DNA of 64,000 nt from NORP309 sp964352735. GTDB lineage: Bacteria > Pseudomonadota > Gammaproteobacteria > Xanthomonadales > Marinicellaceae. A model generated the notes under the pieces. It was not told the origin of the DNA. It worked only from the letters and a program-made list of their open reading frames with translations, and searched no databases. Position 1 is the first letter of the stretch, and every line of letters starts with the position of its first letter. Positions 55,942-64,000 of this stretch are shown here, one piece after another. The position numbers and the translations under genes were made by a program. Where the stretch lies: contig CAYGTC010000002.1 of NCBI GenBank assembly GCA_964352735.1, positions 1 to 64,000 on the forward strand. Reading direction: 5' to 3'.

Positions 55942-56852
55942 TATCTGGTGAAGTTTGCCCCTGAAGGATGATTTGAACCATGAATATTTTCATGACAATT
56001 GCTGCATGATCGACCCACAACAAACCGCGAAGAAAATCCATCGTTTAAATTTTCACTGGTATAAGGCGTGCTTGGATGACCAAGCGGTGAATGACATCGC
56101 TGACACAATAACGGTGGGCGCAATTTTAATAATGATTTATGGTTACTGCCATGTGGATTATGACACAAAGTACAATCTTCAGTGACTGGCGCATGCTCCC
56201 ATAAAAACGGCCCTCTTCTTTCAGCATGGCAAGTGTAACAGGTATCATTTACGTTACCGTGTTTCAATAACGAATCATTATTACTGTCATGAGGATTGTG
56301 ACAGTCGGAGCAAGACATCTGACCAAAGCGTAAAGGATGTGAAGTGGCTTGTAAAGTTTGAGATTTTACCCGCTTATGACAAGTAAAACAGACTTCTTGT
56401 TGTGATTCAGCAGTAAAAACGCGGTCACGCTCGCGATGTATTTTGTGACAACTTGCGCAAGACAAATCTTCTTGTTCATGAGCACTACCAAACCAACCCA
56501 GTTTGCCATGCCTTTGATGGCAATCAAGACACACTGCATTTTGCTGGTCAACTGGTGTTGATGTATTTTTACCAAAAGTTTGCATTGGATGATCATCCCC
56601 TCCTCTTCTTTGCGCTCTGGCATGATCTTTACCGGGTCCATGACAAGTCTCACATTGTGAATTAGCAAAAGGGGAAGAAGGATCAACTTGCGATCCATGT
56701 TTTGTTTTGAATATAGACAGCACAGGAAAATCTGATTCTTCATCATGACATGTCAGACAAGTATCAGCACCTTTTCGACTGAATTCATTTTGGCTCAAGC
56801 CAACGTTTATATAAGTCAGTACCAGTAAACATGTCAATAGGATTCTTTTCAC
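55941..56852 (-). CDS. mtrA: Decahaem c-type cytochrome, MtrA/DmsE family
   Basis: 303 aa with a signal peptide (about 1-20). Exactly ten CxxCH motifs can be counted (CLTCH, CETCH, CLDCH, CASCH, CFTCH, CSDCH, CYTCH, CTLCH, CQRCH, CSNCH). Length and haem number match MtrA/DmsE/PioA, the periplasmic wire that threads the MtrB porin. Direction of electron flow (metal reduction, DMSO-type reduction, or iron oxidation) cannot be told. Divergent from the cytochrome genes at 57046 across 193 bp. Confidence 0.93.
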   Translation of the reverse strand: MKRILLTCLLVLTYINVGLSQNEFSRKGADTCLTCHDEESDFPVLSIFKTKHGSQVDPSSPFANSQCETCHGPGKDHARAQRRGGDDHPMQTFGKNTSTPVDQQNAVCLDCHQRHGKLGWFGSAHEQEDLSCASCHKIHRERDRVFTAESQQEVCFTCHKRVKSQTLQATSHPLRFGQMSCSDCHNPHDSNNDSLLKHGNVNDTCYTCHAERRGPFLWEHAPVTEDCTLCHNPHGSNHKSLLKLRPPLLCQRCHSPLGHPSTPYTSENLNDGFSSRFVVGRSCSNCHENIHGSNHPSGANFTR

Positions 56853-57045
56853 GGTTATATTGTTCTTTAAATGATCAGTTAATCATGCCATAATATATAG
56901 CATTAGCACAAATATTTCATCATAGAATGGATTTTAGGGTAAAAATGGCAAAGTAGATTGGAGAAACATCGTTTTGATGAACTATTCGGGTTGTTTATTC
57001 TTAAACTACCAACAAAAGATCTATTAATGTGAGGTTATTATAAAA

Positions 57046-57654
57046 ATGCATAAATTTAAAATCATCGTTGCCTGTTTGATCAGTTTCCCTGCTTTTGCCA
57101 TGGATGTGAACGACATCGTTAAAGGGTGTGCTGATTGTCATGGTAAAAATGGAGTGTCTTCGGAAAGTGACATCCCAACTTTGGCAGGCCAATCCGCAGT
57201 GTTGATTGAAGATGCCTTGTTAGCCTTTGCAGAAAAACAAAGACCTTGTGCCAACAGTAAATTCAGATATGGTGATACGACCAGAGCAGAAACTGACATG
57301 TGTAAAATAGCTGCACGTTTATCTGATGATCAGAAGTATCAATTGGGTGAACATTATTCAGCATTGCCATTTGTGGCAGCTGAACAAATATTCGATGAAA
57401 CCTTGGTTGACAGAGGTGCAGTTGTTCATGAAAGAAATTGTGAAAAATGTCACAGTGAAGGCGGCAGCTATGCCGATGATGATGCAGGAATATTAGCTGG
57501 TCAATGGACACCATATCTCAGCTCCTCAATACAATTGTTTTTATCCAAAAAGCGTCCCATGGCAAAAAAAATGGCAGAAAAAATCAACCGCCTCAAGCCT
57601 GAAGATATTGAAGCCTTATTAAATTTTTATGCCAGTAAAACTAAAGCTGAATAG
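57046..57654 (+). CDS. Dihaem cytochrome c (c4/c553-like)
   Basis: 202 aa with a signal peptide (about 1-18, ending AFA). Two haem sites: C28-A-D-C31-H32 in GCADCHGKNG, and CEKCH in ERNCEKCHSEGG. Two repeated cytochrome domains as in c4 cytochromes, each with a distal Met region (KRPMAKKMAEK in the second). A soluble periplasmic electron carrier. The next gene starts 9 bp later, so it is probably co-transcribed with the quinol dehydrogenase. Confidence 0.88.
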   Translation: MHKFKIIVACLISFPAFAMDVNDIVKGCADCHGKNGVSSESDIPTLAGQSAVLIEDALLAFAEKQRPCANSKFRYGDTTRAETDMCKIAARLSDDQKYQLGEHYSALPFVAAEQIFDETLVDRGAVVHERNCEKCHSEGGSYADDDAGILAGQWTPYLSSSIQLFLSKKRPMAKKMAEKINRLKPEDIEALLNFYASKTKAE

Positions 57655-57663
57655 GTATATTCA

Positions 57664-58257
57664 TTGAGCACTTCAGATAGTAAACAAACAGCAAATAAAA
57701 AAAAGACTTGGAAAACAACAAAAATCAAATGGTTGTTTGGTTTAACACTCGGCGGAGTGATCAGCTTTTTTATTGGCATTCTATTTATTGCATCTGCCCA
57801 TACTTTTATGGAAAAAACCAATACTTTGGAGTTTTGTATCAGTTGTCATGAAATGCGTGATAATATTTACCAAAACTATACAGAATCCAGCCATTATAAA
57901 AACGCATCCGGTGTCAGGGCCACATGTTCAGACTGTCATGTACCTGAATCAATTGGCCCAAAAGTTTTGAGTAAAATTTATGCAGCTAAAGACGTCTATC
58001 ATAAACTCATGGGTACTGTTGACACACCTGAAAAATTTGAACAACACCGTTTAAAAATGGCAGAAACAGTATGGGCAAAAATGCGGGCAAATGACTCTAG
58101 GGAATGCCGCAGTTGTCATGATTACGAATCAATGGATAGAGATCTACAAGATCGATCAGCCAAGAAAAGGCATGATCATGAAAAAATCAAAAAATCAGGT
58201 AAAACCTGTATTGACTGCCATCAAGGCATCGTTCATAAGCTACCAGATGATTATTGA
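57664..58257 (+). CDS. NapC/NirT/CymA-type tetrahaem quinol dehydrogenase
   Basis: 197 aa. A single N-terminal membrane anchor (about 23-44, GLTLGGVISFFIGILFIASA) and four haem motifs (CISCH, CSDCH, CRSCH, CIDCH), the NapC/NirT layout. These proteins oxidise membrane quinol and pass electrons to periplasmic cytochromes; CymA does this for Mtr pathways in Shewanella. TTG start; ATG codons further in would cut into the anchor. Next to mtrAB, it supplies the missing inner-membrane entry point. Confidence 0.9.
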   Translation: MSTSDSKQTANKKKTWKTTKIKWLFGLTLGGVISFFIGILFIASAHTFMEKTNTLEFCISCHEMRDNIYQNYTESSHYKNASGVRATCSDCHVPESIGPKVLSKIYAAKDVYHKLMGTVDTPEKFEQHRLKMAETVWAKMRANDSRECRSCHDYESMDRDLQDRSAKKRHDHEKIKKSGKTCIDCHQGIVHKLPDDY

Positions 58258-58336
58258 TCCTCTGCCCTAATCTCATATCTTTGCTATTAAGAGTAATCAA
58301 TGTATTTCATAATCAATTTTTTTCATCAATATTGTC

Positions 58337-59050
58337 TTAGAAAACTTTATCGGGCATACATAAATCCATCACAGCAGCTAATTGTGTAAAAAAAATGCTG
58401 TCTTGAGGTATAAAATGATGCGCTATCCAAGGGCCTGCTATTATCCATAACCCAACCAGGATGATAAAAATACCAGAAAAATGGCGCACCCATTTAAAAA
58501 ATCGAACATTTTGCAATTGATTGAACAATTGATGAGAAATCAACAATGGAGCCAATGTTCCAAATCCAAAGAACAACATAAAAAAACCACCTCTTAAGGC
58601 ATCGGCCGTTGTTGCAGCTATCAGCAGTAGCCCATATAAAAGCCCACATGGGATCAATCCCCACAGCATGCCTTTGATGAAGTAATGTTGATCATTTAAC
58701 TGTTTCAATTTTTGTGATGCCGTAGGCCACAATGGCAGTGCTTTATTGAATGCTAAAAATGCATTTTTTCTTTGTAGAATAATAACAATCCCCATCAATA
58801 TCATGGTTATACCCATCATTATTCTTAACCATAAGCCAATAACGGTCAGGTTTAATGTTAAACTGGCTCCTTGTACAATGCCTGCAAAAATCACACCCAG
58901 TATCACATATGTACTGACTCTGCCTAAATTGGTTAGCACTACTGAAGTCAGCTTTTTTTTATGACAGATTACTTGGCATAAAGAACCACACATGACTACG
59001 CAGTGAAACCCTGAAAATAAACCAATGAAAAAAGGAGTAATAAGTGACAT
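58337..59050 (-). CDS. TauE/SafE-like membrane protein of the cbb3 assembly cluster
   Basis: 237 aa with six predicted membrane helices. The front motif GLFSGFHCVVMCGSLCQ carries the HCxxMC signature of the 'sulfite exporter TauE/SafE' group related to DsbD, which is commonly found beside ccoS in gammaproteobacteria. A copper- or redox-related role in oxidase assembly is inferred from position, not shown. ATG start; 33 bp after ccoS. Confidence 0.8.
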   Translation of the reverse strand: MSLITPFFIGLFSGFHCVVMCGSLCQVICHKKKLTSVVLTNLGRVSTYVILGVIFAGIVQGASLTLNLTVIGLWLRIMMGITMILMGIVIILQRKNAFLAFNKALPLWPTASQKLKQLNDQHYFIKGMLWGLIPCGLLYGLLLIAATTADALRGGFFMLFFGFGTLAPLLISHQLFNQLQNVRFFKWVRHFSGIFIILVGLWIIAGPWIAHHFIPQDSIFFTQLAAVMDLCMPDKVF

Positions 59051-59083
59051 TAATATATTTAAATAAACTATTGATGATTAATG

Positions 59084-59221
59084 TTATTCGTCATCTAAAA
59101 TTGAAAGTGCTGGACTATCAAGATCATCAAATTGCCCTTTGTTAACACTCCAAATAAAGGCCCAAACTGCCACGATAGCCAGTACCAAACTCAATATAAC
59201 CAATATAAATACCATATTCAT
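59084..59221 (-). CDS. ccoS: cbb3 oxidase maturation protein CcoS
   Basis: 45 aa. One membrane helix (MNMVFILVILSLVLAIVAVW, then AFIWSVNKGQFDDLDSPA). The WSVxxGQFDDLxxPA ending is the mark of CcoS, needed for cofactor loading of cbb3 cytochrome oxidase. The start overlaps the ccoI stop by ATGA. Confidence 0.93.
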   Translation of the reverse strand: MNMVFILVILSLVLAIVAVWAFIWSVNKGQFDDLDSPALSILDDE

Positions 59222-61605
59222 AATAAACGCCTTGCATTAAAAACAACAATTAAAGAAGAAACCGACATGCCAATTGCAGCCATCCAGGGCTGTAAATGCC
59301 CCATCATGGCCATGGGCGTGACTGAAATATTGTAACATACGCTCCAAAAGATATTCTGCTTGATGATGTTGACACTTTTTTCAGATATTTTGAACGCATT
59401 AATCAAGGAAGATAATTGCTCACCTAACACAACAAAATCTGACACTGAGTGTGCCAAGGCAGCGCCTGTTTTCATACTGATTGACACATTGGCCTGAGAC
59501 AGTATTGGGCCATCATTGATTCCGTCTCCTACCATGGTGCAGGATAATTTTTGTGACTGCAATGCCAAAACCTTATCGATCTTGTCTTTTGAGGACATCT
59601 CTGCATCATAATATATGATTTTGAGGTCGTCAGCACAAGAATGGACAGCACTGTGATTATCACCGCTGAGTACTCTGATTTGTTTGTTTTTACTGTAAAG
59701 GTAGTAGATTAATTTTCTGGCTCCTTGGCGTAACGGCATATTTAAAGCAAAAAGTGCAATCAGAGCATTGTTTTTGGCCAAGTAAATTTGAGTCAAGGCA
59801 GCATCAGTAGTCAATTTAGGGATATCTATACCTTGATTGCTGAGCCATTGATGGCTGCCCATAAGCCAGACATCGCCATTCAGTCTTCCAGTAATCCCGC
59901 ATCCAATAACTTCCTCAAGTGCATCAAAATCAATGTGATGTCCTGACTCAAATGCTGAGGCAATGGGATGACTACTGATGGTTTGCATAGCGTGAGCAAT
60001 TTCCATGAAATTTTCATGGAAATTGACTACAATCACTTCATGAATGCTTAATTGAGAAGAAGTCAGCGTGCCTGTTTTATCAAACAACCATTGATTTGTA
60101 ACTGCCAATTGTGTGATGGCATCGGTGTTATTAACCAGTACTCCGCATTTTTGCAATTTAATCCCAGCGGCACTTAATGCTGCTGGAGTAGCCAATGACA
60201 AAGCACAAGGACATGTAGCTATCAACACAGATAACACGCTTGGAATCAACAAATTTTTATCATTAAACCAATACCACAAAAATGTTAAAACTGCCAAACT
60301 CAACACAACAATAGTAAAATGCGCAGCGATTCGATCTATCAATTTTTGATGTGTAGGTTTTCTGGATTGTGCTGATTCCATCATGTCTGCTAGTTGAGAT
60401 AAAAAACTATCCGAAGTATTGCCATTGGCTTGGATAATGACTTGACCACTGAGCGCTTTTGATCCAGCTAATACAGAATCGCCAATACCTTTATGTTTTT
60501 CTGTTGATTCGCCAGTCAATAGCGCTTCACTGAATGTTGCTTTGCCTGCAATGATGCGGCCATCACAACAGGCTGTTGAATTGGCATTTATAAGAATCGG
60601 ATCGCCTTTTTGAATATGATCGATTGGAATGGTTTGTGCATCAACAATTGCAGCAAAATCACCACTTTTTAATTTTATGGCGTCTATCGGTAAAGTGGCA
60701 AATAAAGAATCCCTGATGTTCATTTCTTTATGTCTGACTTGTGATTCAATGAAGCGCCCAATGAGTAGTAAAAATATAAACATCGTCATTGAATCAAAAT
60801 ATACATCCGAATTTTGATCGCCAAATAAACTCAGATAAACACTAACAAAATAAGCAATCGATATGGATAAGGCAATGGGAATATCCATACCCATGTGTCC
60901 ATTGGCAACATCTCTATATGCGTTGTGCAAAAATCCTTTACCAGAATAAACATAAACCACCGTAGATATCATGAGACTGACCATCAAGAAAAATTGACGT
61001 ATCGCAGGATCAATAGTGGTTTGATCAGAATACAAAGGAACAGCCAATGTCATGATAAACATCATGCCAAAGCCAGCAACAGCAATCCTTTTTAAAAAAG
61101 TATTGCGATCTTTGAGCATAAAATCCGTATCGTTTTTTTGCGTACTTGGGTGATATCCCATGAGACTGATGTGATCAAATATTTCACTCAGCTTGATTTG
61201 CTGTTGGTTAAACTCAACTTGGACAAGTTTATTTATAGCATTGATGTTGACATTTTTGATGCCATCAATATCCTTTAGAGCCTTATTTAACAACCAACTA
61301 CAAGCATTACAATACATGTCTTCAATTTTAATGCTGACTCGACTGATGTTCTGGTCAACTTTTCTTGTCAATTGATCAAATATGGATGCTTCATCAAGGT
61401 GAGACCATTTTTGATCAATGATTGTACTGGTTTCAGGCAGTTTTTCTTTCCTAAACTGATAAAACTGGCCATGCTTGTTGTCTGTCAAATATTCAGCCAC
61501 AGCCTTACAGCCGTGACAGCACATGGGTTGTAGTACATCATCAATATTGACGATCAGATTAACTCCAGATGGTACAGTCTCACCACAATGGTAGCACTCA
61601 CCCAT
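59218..61605 (-). CDS. ccoI: Copper-transporting P1B-ATPase for cbb3 oxidase, CcoI/FixI
   Basis: 795 aa. N-terminal cysteine cluster (CYHCGE, then MCCHGCKAVAEYL) and an HMA-like domain (MYCNACSWLLNKAL), the CPC motif in TCPCALSLATPAAL, DKTGT in LFDKTGTLTSS, HP in SSHPIASAF, and GDGINDGP. CcoI exports copper across the inner membrane for the oxidase. It overlaps ccoS and follows the short ccoH-like gene by 2 bp. Confidence 0.95.
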   Translation of the reverse strand: MGECYHCGETVPSGVNLIVNIDDVLQPMCCHGCKAVAEYLTDNKHGQFYQFRKEKLPETSTIIDQKWSHLDEASIFDQLTRKVDQNISRVSIKIEDMYCNACSWLLNKALKDIDGIKNVNINAINKLVQVEFNQQQIKLSEIFDHISLMGYHPSTQKNDTDFMLKDRNTFLKRIAVAGFGMMFIMTLAVPLYSDQTTIDPAIRQFFLMVSLMISTVVYVYSGKGFLHNAYRDVANGHMGMDIPIALSISIAYFVSVYLSLFGDQNSDVYFDSMTMFIFLLLIGRFIESQVRHKEMNIRDSLFATLPIDAIKLKSGDFAAIVDAQTIPIDHIQKGDPILINANSTACCDGRIIAGKATFSEALLTGESTEKHKGIGDSVLAGSKALSGQVIIQANGNTSDSFLSQLADMMESAQSRKPTHQKLIDRIAAHFTIVVLSLAVLTFLWYWFNDKNLLIPSVLSVLIATCPCALSLATPAALSAAGIKLQKCGVLVNNTDAITQLAVTNQWLFDKTGTLTSSQLSIHEVIVVNFHENFMEIAHAMQTISSHPIASAFESGHHIDFDALEEVIGCGITGRLNGDVWLMGSHQWLSNQGIDIPKLTTDAALTQIYLAKNNALIALFALNMPLRQGARKLIYYLYSKNKQIRVLSGDNHSAVHSCADDLKIIYYDAEMSSKDKIDKVLALQSQKLSCTMVGDGINDGPILSQANVSISMKTGAALAHSVSDFVVLGEQLSSLINAFKISEKSVNIIKQNIFWSVCYNISVTPMAMMGHLQPWMAAIGMSVSSLIVVFNARRLL

Positions 61606-61607
61606 GG

Positions 61608-61790
61608 TTAATCAGCTTTATTATTGAGGTGAAAACGGTGTTCTTGCTTCAAAATAATGGGAGGATTCTTATAGGCGATATAAACCGTAGCCAATCCCCC
61701 TATTACTGCGATAGCAGGCAATGCAACGACCAACCACATTTGCGGGTACTTGTACCAAGGAAGACTTTTCTCTGATGGTTTTTTTTTCAT
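61608..61790 (-). CDS. ccoH: Short CcoH/FixH-like membrane protein
   Basis: 60 aa. The sequence LPWYKYPQMWLVVALPAIAV, followed by IGGLATVYIAYKNP, matches the front of FixH/CcoH (a PWY...W...lPa motif and one membrane helix), but the periplasmic FixH domain (normal length 150-170) is missing. The stop is followed 2 bp later by the ccoI start, so the gene is compact rather than visibly broken. Either a minimal form of CcoH or a shortened one. Confidence 0.7.
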   Translation of the reverse strand: MKKKPSEKSLPWYKYPQMWLVVALPAIAVIGGLATVYIAYKNPPIILKQEHRFHLNNKAD

Positions 61791-61791
61791 T

Positions 61792-63189
61792 TTATTTTAC
61801 CTTTGTTTTATAGCCAAAATACCTGACTCTTTCTTCAGCACTTTGTAAGCCATCATTGGACATCACCGTGACAGCGATGCCATGAATTTTACTGTTGGCA
61901 GTATTTTTCGGGGCTCTGATGCTCATTGGCAAAGAAACCAGTTCACCTGGCTCTACCGTTAATAGGTTTCTATCAGCAACGACATCTAATCCTTCTATGC
62001 CTTTTGCCTCGATTTCATAACTGGCTTTTTCATGACTTTTGTTCATGATTTTGATGGTATAAACATTCTCAATGGTATCTTTGTTGACAAATCGATAAAA
62101 AGAATTGCGATCATGTATGATATTGATATCAATGGTATCCCTGTTAATTAAAGACACCAAAAAAAGACAGCAAATGGTTAAAAGCAACAAGGAATACAGC
62201 ATAATTCTCGGCCTGAATACCTTAGTATGTTTGCCTTCAAGTTTATTTTCAGTGGTGTATTTGATTAAGCCTTTTGGCATATTGTTTTTTTCCATGACAT
62301 CATCACAGACATCAATACAGGCAGCACATGCGATACATTCATACTGCAAACCATCACGTATGTCTATGCCTGTTGGGCACACCTGTACACACAAAGTACA
62401 ATCAATACAATCACCGACTTGTTCCTGCTCTCTCCTTTTTTTACCCCGCATACGGGGTTCGCCGCGTTGTTCATCGTAAGAAATAATCAAAGTATCTTTA
62501 TCAAACATGGCACTTTGAAAGCGCGCATATGGACACATGTATAAACAGACTTGTTCACGTAAGAATCCTGCATTACCATAGGTAGCAAACGCATAAAAAA
62601 ACAACCAAAAGGTTTCCCACGGCCCAAGAGAAAAGCCTTGAATATTGACTGCCAATTCTTTTATTGGTGTAAAAAAGCCAACAAAAGTATAGCCTGTCCA
62701 CAAAGCGAAAACTATCCACAACAATTGTTTGGAGGCCTTGATTCGGAATTTTTTGAAGCTCCAGGGGGCAGCATCAAGTTTTAACCGTTTATTTCTATTG
62801 CCTTCGGTCATTTGCTCTAACCAAATAAAAACTTCAGTCCAGACAGTTTGAGGACAGGCATAACCACACCAAAGGCGACCAGCCAATGCCGTAAAGAAAA
62901 ACAATGAAAAAGCCGCAATGATCAACAAACCAGAAAGATAGATAAAATCTTGTGGCCATAATGTCAAATCAAAGATATAAAACCGGCGATGCGGTAAATC
63001 AAATAACATGGCTTGTCTGCCATTCCAGCTGACCCATGGCAATAAATAAAACAACCCCAATAGTGTGAAGACAGCCAATTTCCTTTTGCTTTGAAAACGG
63101 CCTTGAGTCTCCCGGGGATGAATCTTTTCATGAGCTTGATACAGTTTCAGCTCGATGGTTTGATCATCTTTTTCTGATGGTATTGTCAT
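61792..63189 (-). CDS. ccoG: cbb3 oxidase accessory protein CcoG (FixG)
   Basis: 465 aa. Several membrane helices, RLWCGYACPQTVWTEVF (the FixG-type cysteine motif), two 4Fe-4S clusters (CIDCTLCVQVCPTGIDIRDG and CIACAACIDVCDDVM) and a C-terminal periplasmic Ig-like domain. CcoG is a copper reductase/accessory factor in cbb3 assembly. Stop and the ccoH-like start are 1 bp apart. Confidence 0.95.
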   Translation of the reverse strand: MTIPSEKDDQTIELKLYQAHEKIHPRETQGRFQSKRKLAVFTLLGLFYLLPWVSWNGRQAMLFDLPHRRFYIFDLTLWPQDFIYLSGLLIIAAFSLFFFTALAGRLWCGYACPQTVWTEVFIWLEQMTEGNRNKRLKLDAAPWSFKKFRIKASKQLLWIVFALWTGYTFVGFFTPIKELAVNIQGFSLGPWETFWLFFYAFATYGNAGFLREQVCLYMCPYARFQSAMFDKDTLIISYDEQRGEPRMRGKKRREQEQVGDCIDCTLCVQVCPTGIDIRDGLQYECIACAACIDVCDDVMEKNNMPKGLIKYTTENKLEGKHTKVFRPRIMLYSLLLLTICCLFLVSLINRDTIDINIIHDRNSFYRFVNKDTIENVYTIKIMNKSHEKASYEIEAKGIEGLDVVADRNLLTVEPGELVSLPMSIRAPKNTANSKIHGIAVTVMSNDGLQSAEERVRYFGYKTKVK

Positions 63190-63201
63190 AATTTCAACCT
63201 T

Positions 63202-63513
63202 TTATTTTTGTATCTTCTTTGCCAGTTTTCTTCTTGGCAATGCCATGATCACGCCGCAAAACAAACCGGTAAGGAATGAGAAAAACCACAAAAACAAGAA
63301 AATAAAGGTATAACCCTGCATGCGTGAAAGTTCAGAATTCGGCAGAGCAATTTTTGCCAACTCTAATGGATCAAACATAGCGAAAAAAAACATACTCTGT
63401 AGGGTTGTAATCAGAAAAGAAAACCACACCACAATGGCCAAACGCCGAAAGATGATGCGTTTGACCTGATTGTGGTTAAATTCTCTATTTTTTGTTATGA
63501 GCTGAGTAGGCAT
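63202..63513 (-). CDS. Small membrane protein between ccoP and ccoG, unknown
   Basis: 103 aa with two membrane helices (about 25-48 and 68-92; basic ends, RRLAIVVW and RRKLAKKIQK). I do not recognise it; it sits 4 bp after ccoP and 12 bp before ccoG on the same strand, so it belongs to the cbb3 operon. It is not CcoQ by sequence, as CcoQ is shorter and lies before ccoP. Confidence 0.65.
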   Translation of the reverse strand: MPTQLITKNREFNHNQVKRIIFRRLAIVVWFSFLITTLQSMFFFAMFDPLELAKIALPNSELSRMQGYTFIFLFLWFFSFLTGLFCGVIMALPRRKLAKKIQK

Positions 63514-63517
63514 AAGA

Positions 63518-64000
63518 TTATTTTTGGTTCAATGAGTAAATATATGCTGCGACAATTTTCAGGCTGTTTGCATCCAGAAGCTCTTTATGAGTCGGCATTT
63601 TATTATTAAAACCTTCATACAATGCGGTTTCAATAACATCCGAATTTCCATGCAGCCAAATATCATCGGTTAAGTCTGGTGCACCCAATAAAATATTGCC
63701 TTTGGCCTCTGCTCCATGACAAGACGCACAAAACATATCAAATTTGCTTTTGCCTTGTTTGGCAAGTAAGGGCAAATGACTCTTGTCATTAAGATTTCTT
63801 ACATATGCTGCAACTTGTACAACACCCTCTTCTTGTAGCATATTGGCAAATATTGGCATTATCCCATTTCTGCCTTGCGTAATTGATGTATATATTTGCT
63901 GATAATCACCACCATATAGCCAGTCATCATCAACGAGATTTGGATAACTTGGCGCCCCTTTTGCATCAGATCCATGACATTGACTGCAATTGGCTTTAAA
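63518..64000 (-). CDS. ccoP: cbb3 oxidase dihaem subunit CcoP, C-terminal part
   Basis: At least 160 codons, running off the right edge of the window, so the start and the membrane anchor lie outside. Two haem motifs are seen: CSQCH near the edge and CASCH in FCASCHGAEAKG, each followed by a CcoP-type region (DDDWLYGG and DDIWLHGN). It carries electrons from cytochrome c to the catalytic subunit CcoN. The genes upstream (ccoN, ccoO, ccoQ) should lie beyond 64000. Confidence 0.92.
   Translation of the reverse strand, partial: FKANCSQCHGSDAKGAPSYPNLVDDDWLYGGDYQQIYTSITQGRNGIMPIFANMLQEEGVVQVAAYVRNLNDKSHLPLLAKQGKSKFDMFCASCHGAEAKGNILLGAPDLTDDIWLHGNSDVIETALYEGFNNKMPTHKELLDANSLKIVAAYIYSLNQK

Noticed and set aside
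1..64000. CRISPR arrays, tRNA and rRNA genes
   Set aside because: No spaced direct-repeat array and no cloverleaf or rRNA-like sequence was seen; by-eye reading may miss a tRNA.

Overview
The window looks like chromosome from an AT-rich, Gram-negative, probably marine gammaproteobacterium. The grounds are a cbb3-oxidase maturation cluster (ccoP-ccoG-ccoH-like-ccoI-ccoS), an MtrA/MtrB-type porin-cytochrome pair, secreted proteins with Calx-beta, G8 and IPTL-CTERM-like parts, and an RND efflux system. A Marinicella-like genus would fit the mix, but I cannot fix the genus from sequence alone.

Layout. (1) 1-13177: the 3' part of a very large non-ribosomal peptide synthetase, entered inside a carrier domain, with four complete C-A-PCP modules and no thioesterase. 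(2) 13.3-14.6 kb: a small hypothetical gene and the 5' part of an unrecognised gene cut by a transposon. (3) 14622-35179: a 20.6-kb Tn3-family transposon of the Tn4651 type. It has a DDE transposase at the left end and a divergent TnpS (Cre-like tyrosine recombinase)/TnpT (KfrA-like coiled coil) cointegrate-resolution module at the right end. The cargo is an AlbA_2 protein, a CBASS anti-phage operon (CD-NTase, E2-like protein with a SEC-C zinc motif, 2TM-SAVED effector, and a translationally coupled membrane protein of unknown function), a czcCBA-type metal efflux operon with a Zn/Cd/Pb P1B-ATPase, and a transglutaminase-like gene behind a MerR-type (PbrR/CadR/ZntR-like) promoter. Both ends carry an inner second copy of the terminal repeat core, 167 bp from the outer copy on each side. 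(4) 35.2-48 kb: the 3' remnant of a cut gene, an amidohydrolase, an animal-type haem peroxidase, an HU domain fused to an alpha/beta hydrolase, an SDR lipoprotein gene with an in-frame amber codon in its Tat signal, a G8 protein, an esterase with TPR-like repeats and a Calx-beta surface protein. (5) 48.4-53 kb: unrecognised small genes including a tandem paralogue pair, ending in a broken IS66 transposase. (6) 53-64 kb: a zinc peptidase, then a multihaem cytochrome region (MtrB, decahaem MtrA, a dihaem cytochrome c, a NapC/CymA-type tetrahaem quinol dehydrogenase), then the cbb3 assembly cluster running off the right edge.

How the parts may work together. The transposon combines phage defence and metal tolerance in one mobile unit. 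The NapC-like protein could pass quinol electrons to periplasmic cytochrome and then MtrA/MtrB, next to genes for a high-affinity terminal oxidase: a respiratory region with two electron outlets. All functions are inferred from motifs read by eye; no database search was possible.
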